A stretch of DNA of 31,575 bases from Nemertoderma westbladi (taxonomy: Eukaryota > Xenacoelomorpha > Nemertodermatida > Nemertodermatidae), in NCBI GenBank assembly GCA_032718475.1, contig JAUCBJ010007270.1, positions 1 to 31,575 on the forward strand, in the 5' to 3' direction. A model generated the notes under the pieces. That model was not told the DNA's origin. It ran no database searches and worked only from the letters and a program-made list of their open reading frames with translations. Below are positions 1-9,693 of this stretch, one piece after another. Position 1 is the first letter of the stretch, and each line of letters starts with the position of its first letter. A program made the translations under genes and the position numbers.

Positions 1-546
1 AGAGATTAATTATTAACGATCTATCGAATAATACATTAGGTATACACTGCAACCTTACACTGTAATAATACAATTCAAGCATCCGAATTCAGTCTCCCGG
101 GTGTAGATCCATCGGGTGAATGATCGCGCATGGGCTGACTTCGGCTAATGTTTTGCGTATTAGCATAAATTATTGTCGTATGCTAAAGTGGTTTTAATTA
201 ACTAAAAGACATATAAAATTTGGCAGGTTAAACTGCTAAAGGTCTTCGAAAGCGCGAACAGAGGGCGAAGTGTCAGAAAGTGAATTTCCCATTTCGTTAT
301 TTATAATACTTCATAGTTAATACTTGGCAGGTTGGCAGGTTGGTTGGGAGGTTTATTACATACACCATAGGCTGTGTGTTCGGGAAGGAAGCTGTCCAGT
401 CTGTCACAAGGGGGCGAATTAAGTGAAAGTTAAATAAAGATAAAGAATAAAGAAAATAAAATAAAGAAAGATAAATGTCTGAAATGAAATCTTTGTCCAA
501 TTTTGTTGTTTATAACCTTTTTGAATTTGCTTTGGCAGTATGACGT
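1..546. other. AT-rich flank, no gene recognised
   Basis: No convincing coding region is visible on either strand. The stretch has a short direct repeat around 328-345 (GGCAGGTT twice, then GGTTGG) and an A-rich, AATAAA-like tract at 434-475. The last bases before the satellite (541-548) read TGACGTCA, a perfect 8-bp palindrome identical to a cAMP-response element, though one 8-mer could be chance. What element or gene this flank belongs to is unknown. Confidence 0.5.
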
Positions 547-1415
547 CACAGTATAAGCCACACTCACAGTATAAGCCACACTCACAGTATAAGCCACACT
601 CACAGTATAAGCCACACTCACAGTATAAGCCACACTCACAGTATAAGCCACACTCACAGTATAAGCCACACTCACAGTATAAGCCACACTCACAGTATAA
701 GCCACACTCACAGTATAAGCCACACTCACAGTATAAGCCACACTCACAGTATAAGCCACACTCACAGTATAAGCCACACTCACAGTATAAGCCACACTCA
801 CAGTATAAGCCACACTCACAGTATAAGCCACACTCACAGTATAAGCCACACTCACAGTATAAGCCACACTCACAGTATAAGCCACACTCACAGTATAAGC
901 CACACTCACAGTATAAGCCACACTCACAGTATAAGCCACACTCACAGTATAAGCCACACTCACAGTATAAGCCACACTCACAGTATAAGCCACACTCACA
1001 GTATAAGCCACACTCACAGTATAAGCCACACTCACAGTATAAGCCACACTCACAGTATAAGCCACACTCACAGTATAAGCCACACTCACAGTATAAGCCA
1101 CACTCACAGTATAAGCCACACTCACAGTATAAGCCACACTCACAGTATAAGCCACACTCACAGTATAAGCCACACTCACAGTATAAGCCACACTCACAGT
1201 ATAAGCCACACTCACAGTATAAGCCACACTCACAGTATAAGCCACACTCACAGTATAAGCCACACTCACAGTATAAGCCACACTCACAGTATAAGCCACA
1301 CTCACAGTATAAGCCACACTCACAGTATAAGCCACACTCACAGTATAAGCCACACTCACAGTATAAGCCACACTCACAGTATAAGCCACACTCACAGTAT
1401 AAGCCACACTCACAG
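547..1415 (+). repeat. 18-bp satellite array, left part (about 48 copies)
   Basis: The unit is CACAGTATAAGCCACACT, repeated head to tail with a strict 18-bp period: 48 full copies plus five bases, with no variant unit seen by eye. Because 18 is divisible by three and most frames of the unit lack stops, the array reads as long hexapeptide-repeat ORFs (QYKPHS-type forward, SVAYTV-type reverse). These are by-products of the repeat and I do not call them genes. The array breaks at 1415 where the poly-T end of LINE-A begins, and resumes at 3724 in the same phase. Confidence 0.97.
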
Positions 1416-1437
1416 TTTTTTTTTTTTTTTATTTATT
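1416..1437 (-). terminator. Poly(A) tail and polyadenylation signal of LINE-A
   Basis: On the minus strand overlapping AAATAAATAA motifs run directly into 15 A residues, then into satellite. This marks the 3' end of the retrotransposed transcript and fixes the orientation of insertion. Confidence 0.85.
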
Positions 1438-1511
1438 TAAACCAGAGCCATTGCTCCATAGTAAAACGTATTACGAACATAGCACAAATTACATAAATTA
1501 AATAAAGATAT

Positions 1512-3722
1512 TTACAAACGAAAAATTCTTGACACACCGTCAATTCGGGTGATCCTGTATACAGTCTTAACAATTATATTTGCACTATTTATGACCCTAT
1601 TAAATAAACTATTCCGTGAAGTATGCTGTATATGAACAAACATCGGGATATTCAAAGTTCCAAAGTATAAAGATATACTGGTGGGATCATCACCAGTCAT
1701 TCGAGGAATGTTAAATAACATACGTAAACAATTATTATAAGCAACACGTATTTTTTGGAATGCACTCTGGGAGTAGTTTGAGCTAGCCCACAGCGCATTA
1801 CAATAAATAGGAGTACAAAATGCTTGAAACAACTTAACTTTAACCTTATCTGAACAACTACCAAATTTCCTACATATGTAATTACCACGTGCATAGAGTG
1901 AGTTAGTTTGCCTAAGAATATCGAAGTCGTCGTCGGTACTACAATGTAATAAATGACCTAAGTAAACAAATTTATCGACAATTTCAATTCGTTTTCCATA
2001 TATATATACATTAGACGCACAACCTTGAGAGGATTTGGGATAGTAGTACATACACTTAGTTTTTTTTAAATTAAACAGCATAGAACTACTATCCGCAAAT
2101 TTTATTGCAATATTTATTAAGCACTGCAGACCAAAAATAGAATTACTTAGCAAACAAAGATCATCAGCATAGCACAAGTGGTTAATTCGCATGTCACCCA
2201 TTTTGCAGCCCAACCCAGTATTAGTTAGATCTGCACTTAAGTTATCAATATAAATATTAAAGAACAGGGGGGAGAGTATCCCGCCCTGTTTGGTACCATT
2301 TGTAACCGTAAAACTATTCGATAGAATAGACCCCCATCTTACGCACATTAATTGATTTCTGTACCAAAATAATATAACCCGAACTATAAATAACGGCACA
2401 CCACGGTCAATCAACTTATCAAAAAGTAAATAGTGGTTAATGCGATCAAATGCCTTGCTAAGGTCCAACATACATACATACACCGGTGTGTTTCTTGACA
2501 AATAATAATTAACTATTTCCTTAAATGTGTATACACAAAGTTCAGTGCCTAATTTTCCTTTAAAGCCGAATTGATTCGGTGTTGACGAAAGTATGTTTAC
2601 CACCCGATTGATAATTACAAACTCAAAAATCTTACTTAACACCGTAGCTATAGCAATGCCACGATAGTTATCTTTCGATGTGACATCATCAGAACGGTCT
2701 TTTACCAAAGGTATAATAATGGATTCAATCATTTTCTCGGGTAAATACCCATGAATGAAAATTGAATTAAATAGCACCATAATACAATTAATCAATTCAA
2801 AGTTGCACCCGTTAATAAAATATTCAGCGCTCAGACCATCGGGTCCTACTGCTTTACCAGGTTGTAATTTATTTATTGCATCAAATACTTCAACCATACT
2901 TACACGGTCCGTATCTTTAAATATTAATTTACTCAATTTTGATTTTACTGTATCACACTTTGTGTCGTCGTTGACGCAATTAAATAACCCTTCAAAATGT
3001 TTTTGCCACATTTCACTGATTGCATATTCACCCACCGCACCCCCTACTTTATTAGGGAGAGTGGATGATTCGGTGGATTGTTTCCGTATTTCTGACCAGA
3101 AATCGTTACTGGTTGCACCACCCTTACATCTTGAGTCGGTGATCAGGGTTTCTGCAATTTTATTATTACGCAGATTTGACTGCTCACGTTTACAGTGCCG
3201 GAGGCAGCGCTTAAAGTTAGCTTTCGCACATAAATAATCATTAAAAATTGTACCTTGACGGGGAGAGCCACAGGTGCGCCATAATTTGAAAAGTTTTCTC
3301 GATTCATCATACTTATCTTTAACCAGGGAATTCCATCCTGGAATGTTGTATCTACCTGTACCGTTCTTATTTGATTTAACTTTGGGCAGTGGTGCACTTG
3401 CTGCCCCTAGACCTTGTACAATATTGTCATAAAAACTATCCAGTAATTTCCTATGTGCGGGATTAACACAATTAACATCTGTACATGTACATGTACAATT
3501 AGAGTCATTTGCAATAAAATCATTATATACTACCAACAGTTCAGATTGCACATTATTACAATAGGATGTTAGACCATCCTGGGATACTCGTTTCCAATCG
3601 ACACGGGGTGCCGCAGCTGGGTTGTTGGCCGCGTCTGTAATCTGAGGCTCGGTCTCAGAAGCTAAATCTTTAGCACTAATAGAAAAATTAACGCTGATTG
3701 GCATGTGATCGTCTGTAACTAG
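1512..3722 (-). CDS. LINE-A ORF2 fragment: end of endonuclease plus reverse transcriptase
   Basis: About 735 codons are open without interruption. The first residues (VTDDHMPISV) match the C-terminal end of an apurinic endonuclease-like domain, where the conserved S/T-D-H-x-P histidine lies. The rest of that domain is absent. Then follow a linker with WRTCGSPRQG, the fingers (GKAVGPDG, NYRGIAI), the palm aspartate block (MLDLSKAFDRINH), GTKQGGILSPLFF, the catalytic CYADDLCLL and the thumb start KFVYLGHLL. The tail contains VAYNNCLRMLFNIPR, typical of a LINE family common in aquatic animals. No start codon belongs to the fragment; upstream sequence is satellite. It belongs to the Jockey/CR1/L2 side of LINEs; the exact clade is not assigned. 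The protein would be inactive without its endonuclease. Confidence 0.9.
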   Translation of the reverse strand, partial: LVTDDHMPISVNFSISAKDLASETEPQITDAANNPAAAPRVDWKRVSQDGLTSYCNNVQSELLVVYNDFIANDSNCTCTCTDVNCVNPAHRKLLDSFYDNIVQGLGAASAPLPKVKSNKNGTGRYNIPGWNSLVKDKYDESRKLFKLWRTCGSPRQGTIFNDYLCAKANFKRCLRHCKREQSNLRNNKIAETLITDSRCKGGATSNDFWSEIRKQSTESSTLPNKVGGAVGEYAISEMWQKHFEGLFNCVNDDTKCDTVKSKLSKLIFKDTDRVSMVEVFDAINKLQPGKAVGPDGLSAEYFINGCNFELINCIMVLFNSIFIHGYLPEKMIESIIIPLVKDRSDDVTSKDNYRGIAIATVLSKIFEFVIINRVVNILSSTPNQFGFKGKLGTELCVYTFKEIVNYYLSRNTPVYVCMLDLSKAFDRINHYLLFDKLIDRGVPLFIVRVILFWYRNQLMCVRWGSILSNSFTVTNGTKQGGILSPLFFNIYIDNLSADLTNTGLGCKMGDMRINHLCYADDLCLLSNSIFGLQCLINIAIKFADSSSMLFNLKKTKCMYYYPKSSQGCASNVYIYGKRIEIVDKFVYLGHLLHCSTDDDFDILRQTNSLYARGNYICRKFGSCSDKVKVKLFQAFCTPIYCNALWASSNYSQSAFQKIRVAYNNCLRMLFNIPRMTGDDPTSISLYFGTLNIPMFVHIQHTSRNSLFNRVINSANIIVKTVYRITRIDGVSRIFRL

Positions 3723-3723
3723 A

Positions 3724-6700
3724 CACAGTATAAGCCACACTCACAGTATAAGCCACACTCACAGTATAAGCCACACTCACAGTATAAGCCACACTCACAG
3801 TATAAGCCACACTCACAGTATAAGCCACACTCACAGTATAAGCCACACTCACAGTATAAGCCACACTCACAGTATAAGCCACACTCACAGTATAAGCCAC
3901 ACTCACAGTATAAGCCACACTCACAGTATAAGCCACACTCACAGTATAAGCCACACTCACAGTATAAGCCACACTCACAGTATAAGCCACACTCACAGTA
4001 TAAGCCACACTCACAGTATAAGCCACACTCACAGTATAAGCCACACTCACAGTATAAGCCACACTCACAGTATAAGCCACACTCACAGTATAAGCCACAC
4101 TCACAGTATAAGCCACACTCACAGTATAAGCCACACTCACAGTATAAGCCACACTCACAGTATAAGCCACACTCACAGTATAAGCCACACTCACAGTATA
4201 AGCCACACTCACAGTATAAGCCACACTCACAGTATAAGCCACACTCACAGTATAAGCCACACTCACAGTATAAGCCACACTCACAGTATAAGCCACACTC
4301 ACAGTATAAGCCACACTCACAGTATAAGCCACACTCACAGTATAAGCCACACTCACAGTATAAGCCACACTCACAGTATAAGCCACACTCACAGTATAAG
4401 CCACACTCACAGTATAAGCCACACTCACAGTATAAGCCACACTCACAGTATAAGCCACACTCACAGTATAAGCCACACTCACAGTATAAGCCACACTCAC
4501 AGTATAAGCCACACTCACAGTATAAGCCACACTCACAGTATAAGCCACACTCACAGTATAAGCCACACTCACAGTATAAGCCACACTCACAGTATAAGCC
4601 ACACTCACAGTATAAGCCACACTCACAGTATAAGCCACACTCACAGTATAAGCCACACTCACAGTATAAGCCACACTCACAGTATAAGCCACACTCACAG
4701 TATAAGCCACACTCACAGTATAAGCCACACTCACAGTATAAGCCACACTCACAGTATAAGCCACACTCACAGTATAAGCCACACTCACAGTATAAGCCAC
4801 ACTCACAGTATAAGCCACACTCACAGTATAAGCCACACTCACAGTATAAGCCACACTCACAGTATAAGCCACACTCACAGTATAAGCCACACTCACAGTA
4901 TAAGCCACACTCACAGTATAAGCCACACTCACAGTATAAGCCACACTCACAGTATAAGCCACACTCACAGTATAAGCCACACTCACAGTATAAGCCACAC
5001 TCACAGTATAAGCCACACTCACAGTATAAGCCACACTCACAGTATAAGCCACACTCACAGTATAAGCCACACTCACAGTATAAGCCACACTCACAGTATA
5101 AGCCACACTCACAGTATAAGCCACACTCACAGTATAAGCCACACTCACAGTATAAGCCACACTCACAGTATAAGCCACACTCACAGTATAAGCCACACTC
5201 ACAGTATAAGCCACACTCACAGTATAAGCCACACTCACAGTATAAGCCACACTCACAGTATAAGCCACACTCACAGTATAAGCCACACTCACAGTATAAG
5301 CCACACTCACAGTATAAGCCACACTCACAGTATAAGCCACACTCACAGTATAAGCCACACTCACAGTATAAGCCACACTCACAGTATAAGCCACACTCAC
5401 AGTATAAGCCACACTCACAGTATAAGCCACACTCACAGTATAAGCCACACTCACAGTATAAGCCACACTCACAGTATAAGCCACACTCACAGTATAAGCC
5501 ACACTCACAGTATAAGCCACACTCACAGTATAAGCCACACTCACAGTATAAGCCACACTCACAGTATAAGCCACACTCACAGTATAAGCCACACTCACAG
5601 TATAAGCCACACTCACAGTATAAGCCACACTCACAGTATAAGCCACACTCACAGTATAAGCCACACTCACAGTATAAGCCACACTCACAGTATAAGCCAC
5701 ACTCACAGTATAAGCCACACTCACAGTATAAGCCACACTCACAGTATAAGCCACACTCACAGTATAAGCCACACTCACAGTATAAGCCACACTCACAGTA
5801 TAAGCCACACTCACAGTATAAGCCACACTCACAGTATAAGCCACACTCACAGTATAAGCCACACTCACAGTATAAGCCACACTCACAGTATAAGCCACAC
5901 TCACAGTATAAGCCACACTCACAGTATAAGCCACACTCACAGTATAAGCCACACTCACAGTATAAGCCACACTCACAGTATAAGCCACACTCACAGTATA
6001 AGCCACACTCACAGTATAAGCCACACTCACAGTATAAGCCACACTCACAGTATAAGCCACACTCACAGTATAAGCCACACTCACAGTATAAGCCACACTC
6101 ACAGTATAAGCCACACTCACAGTATAAGCCACACTCACAGTATAAGCCACACTCACAGTATAAGCCACACTCACAGTATAAGCCACACTCACAGTATAAG
6201 CCACACTCACAGTATAAGCCACACTCACAGTATAAGCCACACTCACAGTATAAGCCACACTCACAGTATAAGCCACACTCACAGTATAAGCCACACTCAC
6301 AGTATAAGCCACACTCACAGTATAAGCCACACTCACAGTATAAGCCACACTCACAGTATAAGCCACACTCACAGTATAAGCCACACTCACAGTATAAGCC
6401 ACACTCACAGTATAAGCCACACTCACAGTATAAGCCACACTCACAGTATAAGCCACACTCACAGTATAAGCCACACTCACAGTATAAGCCACACTCACAG
6501 TATAAGCCACACTCACAGTATAAGCCACACTCACAGTATAAGCCACACTCACAGTATAAGCCACACTCACAGTATAAGCCACACTCACAGTATAAGCCAC
6601 ACTCACAGTATAAGCCACACTCACAGTATAAGCCACACTCACAGTATAAGCCACACTCACAGTATAAGCCACACTCACAGTATAAGCCACACTCACAGTA

Positions 6701-7786
6701 TAAGCCACACTCACAGTATAAGCCACACTCACAGTATAAGCCACACTCACAGTATAAGCCACACTCACAGTATAAGCCACACTCACAGTATAAGCCACAC
6801 TCACAGTATAAGCCACACTCACAGTATAAGCCACACTCACAGTATAAGCCACACTCACAGTATAAGCCACACTCACAGTATAAGCCACACTCACAGTATA
6901 AGCCACACTCACAGTATAAGCCACACTCACAGTATAAGCCACACTCACAGTATAAGCCACACTCACAGTATAAGCCACACTCACAGTATAAGCCACACTC
7001 ACAGTATAAGCCACACTCACAGTATAAGCCACACTCACAGTATAAGCCACACTCACAGTATAAGCCACACTCACAGTATAAGCCACACTCACAGTATAAG
7101 CCACACTCACAGTATAAGCCACACTCACAGTATAAGCCACACTCACAGTATAAGCCACACTCACAGTATAAGCCACACTCACAGTATAAGCCACACTCAC
7201 AGTATAAGCCACACTCACAGTATAAGCCACACTCACAGTATAAGCCACACTCACAGTATAAGCCACACTCACAGTATAAGCCACACTCACAGTATAAGCC
7301 ACACTCACAGTATAAGCCACACTCACAGTATAAGCCACACTCACAGTATAAGCCACACTCACAGTATAAGCCACACTCACAGTATAAGCCACACTCACAG
7401 TATAAGCCACACTCACAGTATAAGCCACACTCACAGTATAAGCCACACTCACAGTATAAGCCACACTCACAGTATAAGCCACACTCACAGTATAAGCCAC
7501 ACTCACAGTATAAGCCACACTCACAGTATAAGCCACACTCACAGTATAAGCCACACTCACAGTATAAGCCACACTCACAGTATAAGCCACACTCACAGTA
7601 TAAGCCACACTCACAGTATAAGCCACACTCACAGTATAAGCCACACTCACAGTATAAGCCACACTCACAGTATAAGCCACACTCACAGTATAAGCCACAC
7701 TCACAGTATAAGCCACACTCACAGTATAAGCCACACTCACAGTATAAGCCACACTCACAGTATAAGCCACACTCACAGTATAAGCC
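3724..7786 (+). repeat. 18-bp satellite array, right part (about 226 copies)
   Basis: This is the same CACAGTATAAGCCACACT unit: 225 full copies and 13 bases over 4063 bp, again with no variant seen. It ends within a unit at TATAAGCC (7786), followed by unrelated sequence. Together with the left part it totals about 274 copies. The long reverse frame across it (SVAYTV repeated for over 1300 residues, nominally 3688-7854) is open only because the unit lacks stops in that frame. Four of the six frames are stop-free, so openness is not evidence of coding. The near-perfect identity implies very recent expansion or strong homogenisation; the assembled copy number may be inaccurate. Confidence 0.97.
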
Positions 7787-8106
7787 TTATTTTGTAGTAG
7801 CCTGCAAGTTAAGCTGCTTTTGTTTGAGAGAACACTGGGATTTTCGTTAATCAATTAACTGTACCCAATTAAGGGTCTACTTAAAATTGCACAACTTCAG
7901 TATACAGTACTTAAATTAGACTAGACATGAATTTATACATTATTAAATACAATTACCGGATTATAATATAACAGACTGGCCCAGCAGAGCAAATATAAAC
8001 AATAAACCGTTCAACCATTATTATTACTAAATAATATCGATTATTTAGAAATTGATTTGATTTGAATTTATAACGAGCACTTAATTAATTAATAAAGTGT
8101 TTCTTC
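7787..8106. other. Unassigned AT-rich spacer
   Basis: It lies between the satellite and the C-terminal end of LINE-B. It may include the LINE-B 3' untranslated region on the minus strand, but no clear poly-A tail or 3' tandem repeat marks an end. No gene was recognised. Confidence 0.5.
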
Positions 8107-9248
8107 TCAAAAAGCATAAATTATAAATAAGCCTAGATTCACCATTTTTTTAGCAGAGTCTTTATATAAACATGCATATAATTGGGATAATTTTAATTTG
8201 GTGGGGTACCTTGAGAAGTAATTTCCAATATATTTTACTCTCAACTCTGAGTAAGCACTGCATTCTAAAAGGAAATAAAACTCATCTTCTATATTATCAT
8301 TATTGCACATATGATAAAATCGGTTAGAGCGTTCTACATTGTACCAACGACCACGCTCAATTTCTAACTGATGAGGTGAACACCGAATCTGTGAGATGCG
8401 TTTGCGCAGTATTATGTGATTAAGTAATGTATCAAGGTACGGTATTGCACCAAAATGTGAAACAAAATAAAGGTTACCCTTCGAGCTATTACCAATTTCA
8501 CTCCACCACAATTGCTTGTATTGGTCCTGTAGCCGCAATTTGATTTTCGAAATAAAATGTCTTGCCGGCACATCAACTGATTGCTAACCCCACACAATTG
8601 TTATAAGCAGTGGTGTATAAAATATCACGAATATTTGACACCCAATTTTGAACTAGATTGTTGATTGACAGGTCATTGTACGAAACAGTGTATGCAACTT
8701 TCGGTAATCTATAGCTATTCATTATTCATTACCTTTGACCAATATTTTATCATTCTTAATTTTCTGTCAATAGATAATGGAAACGAACCGGTCTCGCCGT
8801 AAACTGCAAAATTTGGAGTAGACATTTTTACACCAAGAAAATTTTTCAAAAACTTTAGTTGAGTGCGTTCCACTTCTACTGCAGTGTGGTGTCCCCACAC
8901 TTCAGCAGCGTACTGGGTTTAATTAAAGTATCAAATAAAAAACGACACGTAGAATAAGGAAGGTTAGGAAAATAATGACGCAGTGAGAAGAAGGCTTTGT
9001 TTGCCTTGTCGGCTAGTAGTGACTGGGCAGCATTAAATTTGCCGCTACAGCTAGTTAACCCTAAGTACACGTAGCTACTAACTACTTTTAGATTTACCCC
9101 TCCAAACACCCATTTGCAACTATTAGGTAGGGGTCCTCCCTTTCTGAAAACATCCATTTCTGATTTATCAAGGTTTACATCCATATGCCAGTAGCTATAG
9201 AGCGAATAAAGTATATCTAAAGAGGCTTGTAATCCACCTTGAGAAATA
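8107..9248 (-). pseudogene. LINE-B reverse transcriptase, 3' third
   Basis: Downstream of the YADD motif on the minus strand this part continues with VNLDKSEMDVFRKGG, VVSSYVYLGL and TCRFLFDTLIKP (8876-9248). It then shifts frame to a block with VWGHHTAVEVERTQLKFLKNFLGV (8715-8900), and again to 8107-8660. The end carries MCNNDNIEDEFYFLLEC and YSELR, the C-x-EDE-x-x-FLLxC type C-terminal motif seen in several invertebrate LINEs. At least two frameshifts and stop codons break it, so no functional product is expected. The three frames together cover the expected region without large gaps. Homology to a LINE is clear; clade uncertain. Confidence 0.85.
9245..9248. repeat. Target-site duplication AATA (left copy)
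   Basis: AATA immediately precedes the first LTR base, and the same four bases follow the last base of the right LTR at 13862-13865. Four to six bp is the usual size for Ty3/gypsy insertions. Because the flanks are A/T-rich, a 5-bp AAATA reading would be possible if the LTR ended one base earlier. Confidence 0.7.
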
Positions 9249-9693
9249 TGTGATAGTATGTCTCATAGGCTGCCTCATCCTGGGGATATTGGTTGAGTTG
9301 ATTTGGGATATTGTGCAGAGCTCTATTGTGGACCCAGATGGAAATGTGTCACTCTATTGTTAGGCTTACCGCTAACAGCCTGTATTCACTTAACAGCCTA
9401 TTGTTAGGCTTACCGCTAACAGCCTGTATTCACTTAACAGGTAAAACAGCTGTGGTTTACATCTATTTGGAGCTCTGTGCACGGGGTTTGATATAGGCAG
9501 TACCGTATCGAGAGTGTAGAGTCCGAGGTTGTGGGTTGGTGTAGGTTTTGTTTTTGTATTTATGTAGTATTTCCGTATGAATTGTCGCTGATACTTTTAG
9601 CAAATGAAAATAAAGTCTGTAACTTTAAGAAATTGTATATTTACAACAAACCATATCGACCCTGAATCCCGGGACCTGGGGTGAACTCTCACA
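9249..9693 (+). repeat. 5' LTR
   Basis: 445 bp with TG...CA ends. It contains a 44-bp tandem duplication (9354-9397 and 9398-9440) and an AATAAA polyadenylation signal (9609-9614). Compared with the right LTR I count five substitutions and one 8-bp length difference (TAGTGTAG, absent here). No convincing TATA box was identified. Confidence 0.93.

Larger units (their letters stand above)
1416..3723 (-). mobile_element. LINE-A: 5'-truncated non-LTR retrotransposon inside the satellite
   Basis: This is a reverse-oriented LINE copy inserted in the 18-bp array. Its 3' end is a 15-base poly-T (1416-1430, a poly-A tail on the coding strand) preceded by tandem AATAAA-type signals (1431-1437). Its 5' end, near 3722, lies at the end of the endonuclease domain, so about half the usual element is missing, as in aborted target-primed reverse transcription. 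CACAG occurs on both sides (1411-1415 and 3724-3728) and may be a 5-bp target duplication, but in a repeat it cannot be separated from array phase. The ORF is intact throughout, which suggests a recent insertion. Confidence 0.88.

Noticed and set aside
541-548. TGACGTCA as a functional cAMP-response element
   Set aside because: A single 8-mer with no promoter or gene next to it.
430-1496. Long repeat-peptide ORFs on both strands over the left satellite
   Set aside because: The 18-bp period forces stop-free frames; no unique coding sequence or start context.
2755-3237. Forward ORF of 160 codons within LINE-A
   Set aside because: Shadow of the reverse-transcriptase frame on the other strand.
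547-7786. CRISPR array
   Set aside because: No spacers: units are contiguous 18-bp copies in a eukaryotic, LINE-rich context with no cas genes.
3688-7854. Minus-strand frame of over 1300 residues (SVAYTV repeat) as a possible silk-like or structural protein
   Set aside because: Openness follows from the repeat unit, other frames are equally open, and the flanking residues show no signal peptide or domain.
9311-9496. ORF within the LTR (also at 13471-13833)
   Set aside because: Lies entirely in LTR sequence, has no domain, and recurs only because the LTR is duplicated.
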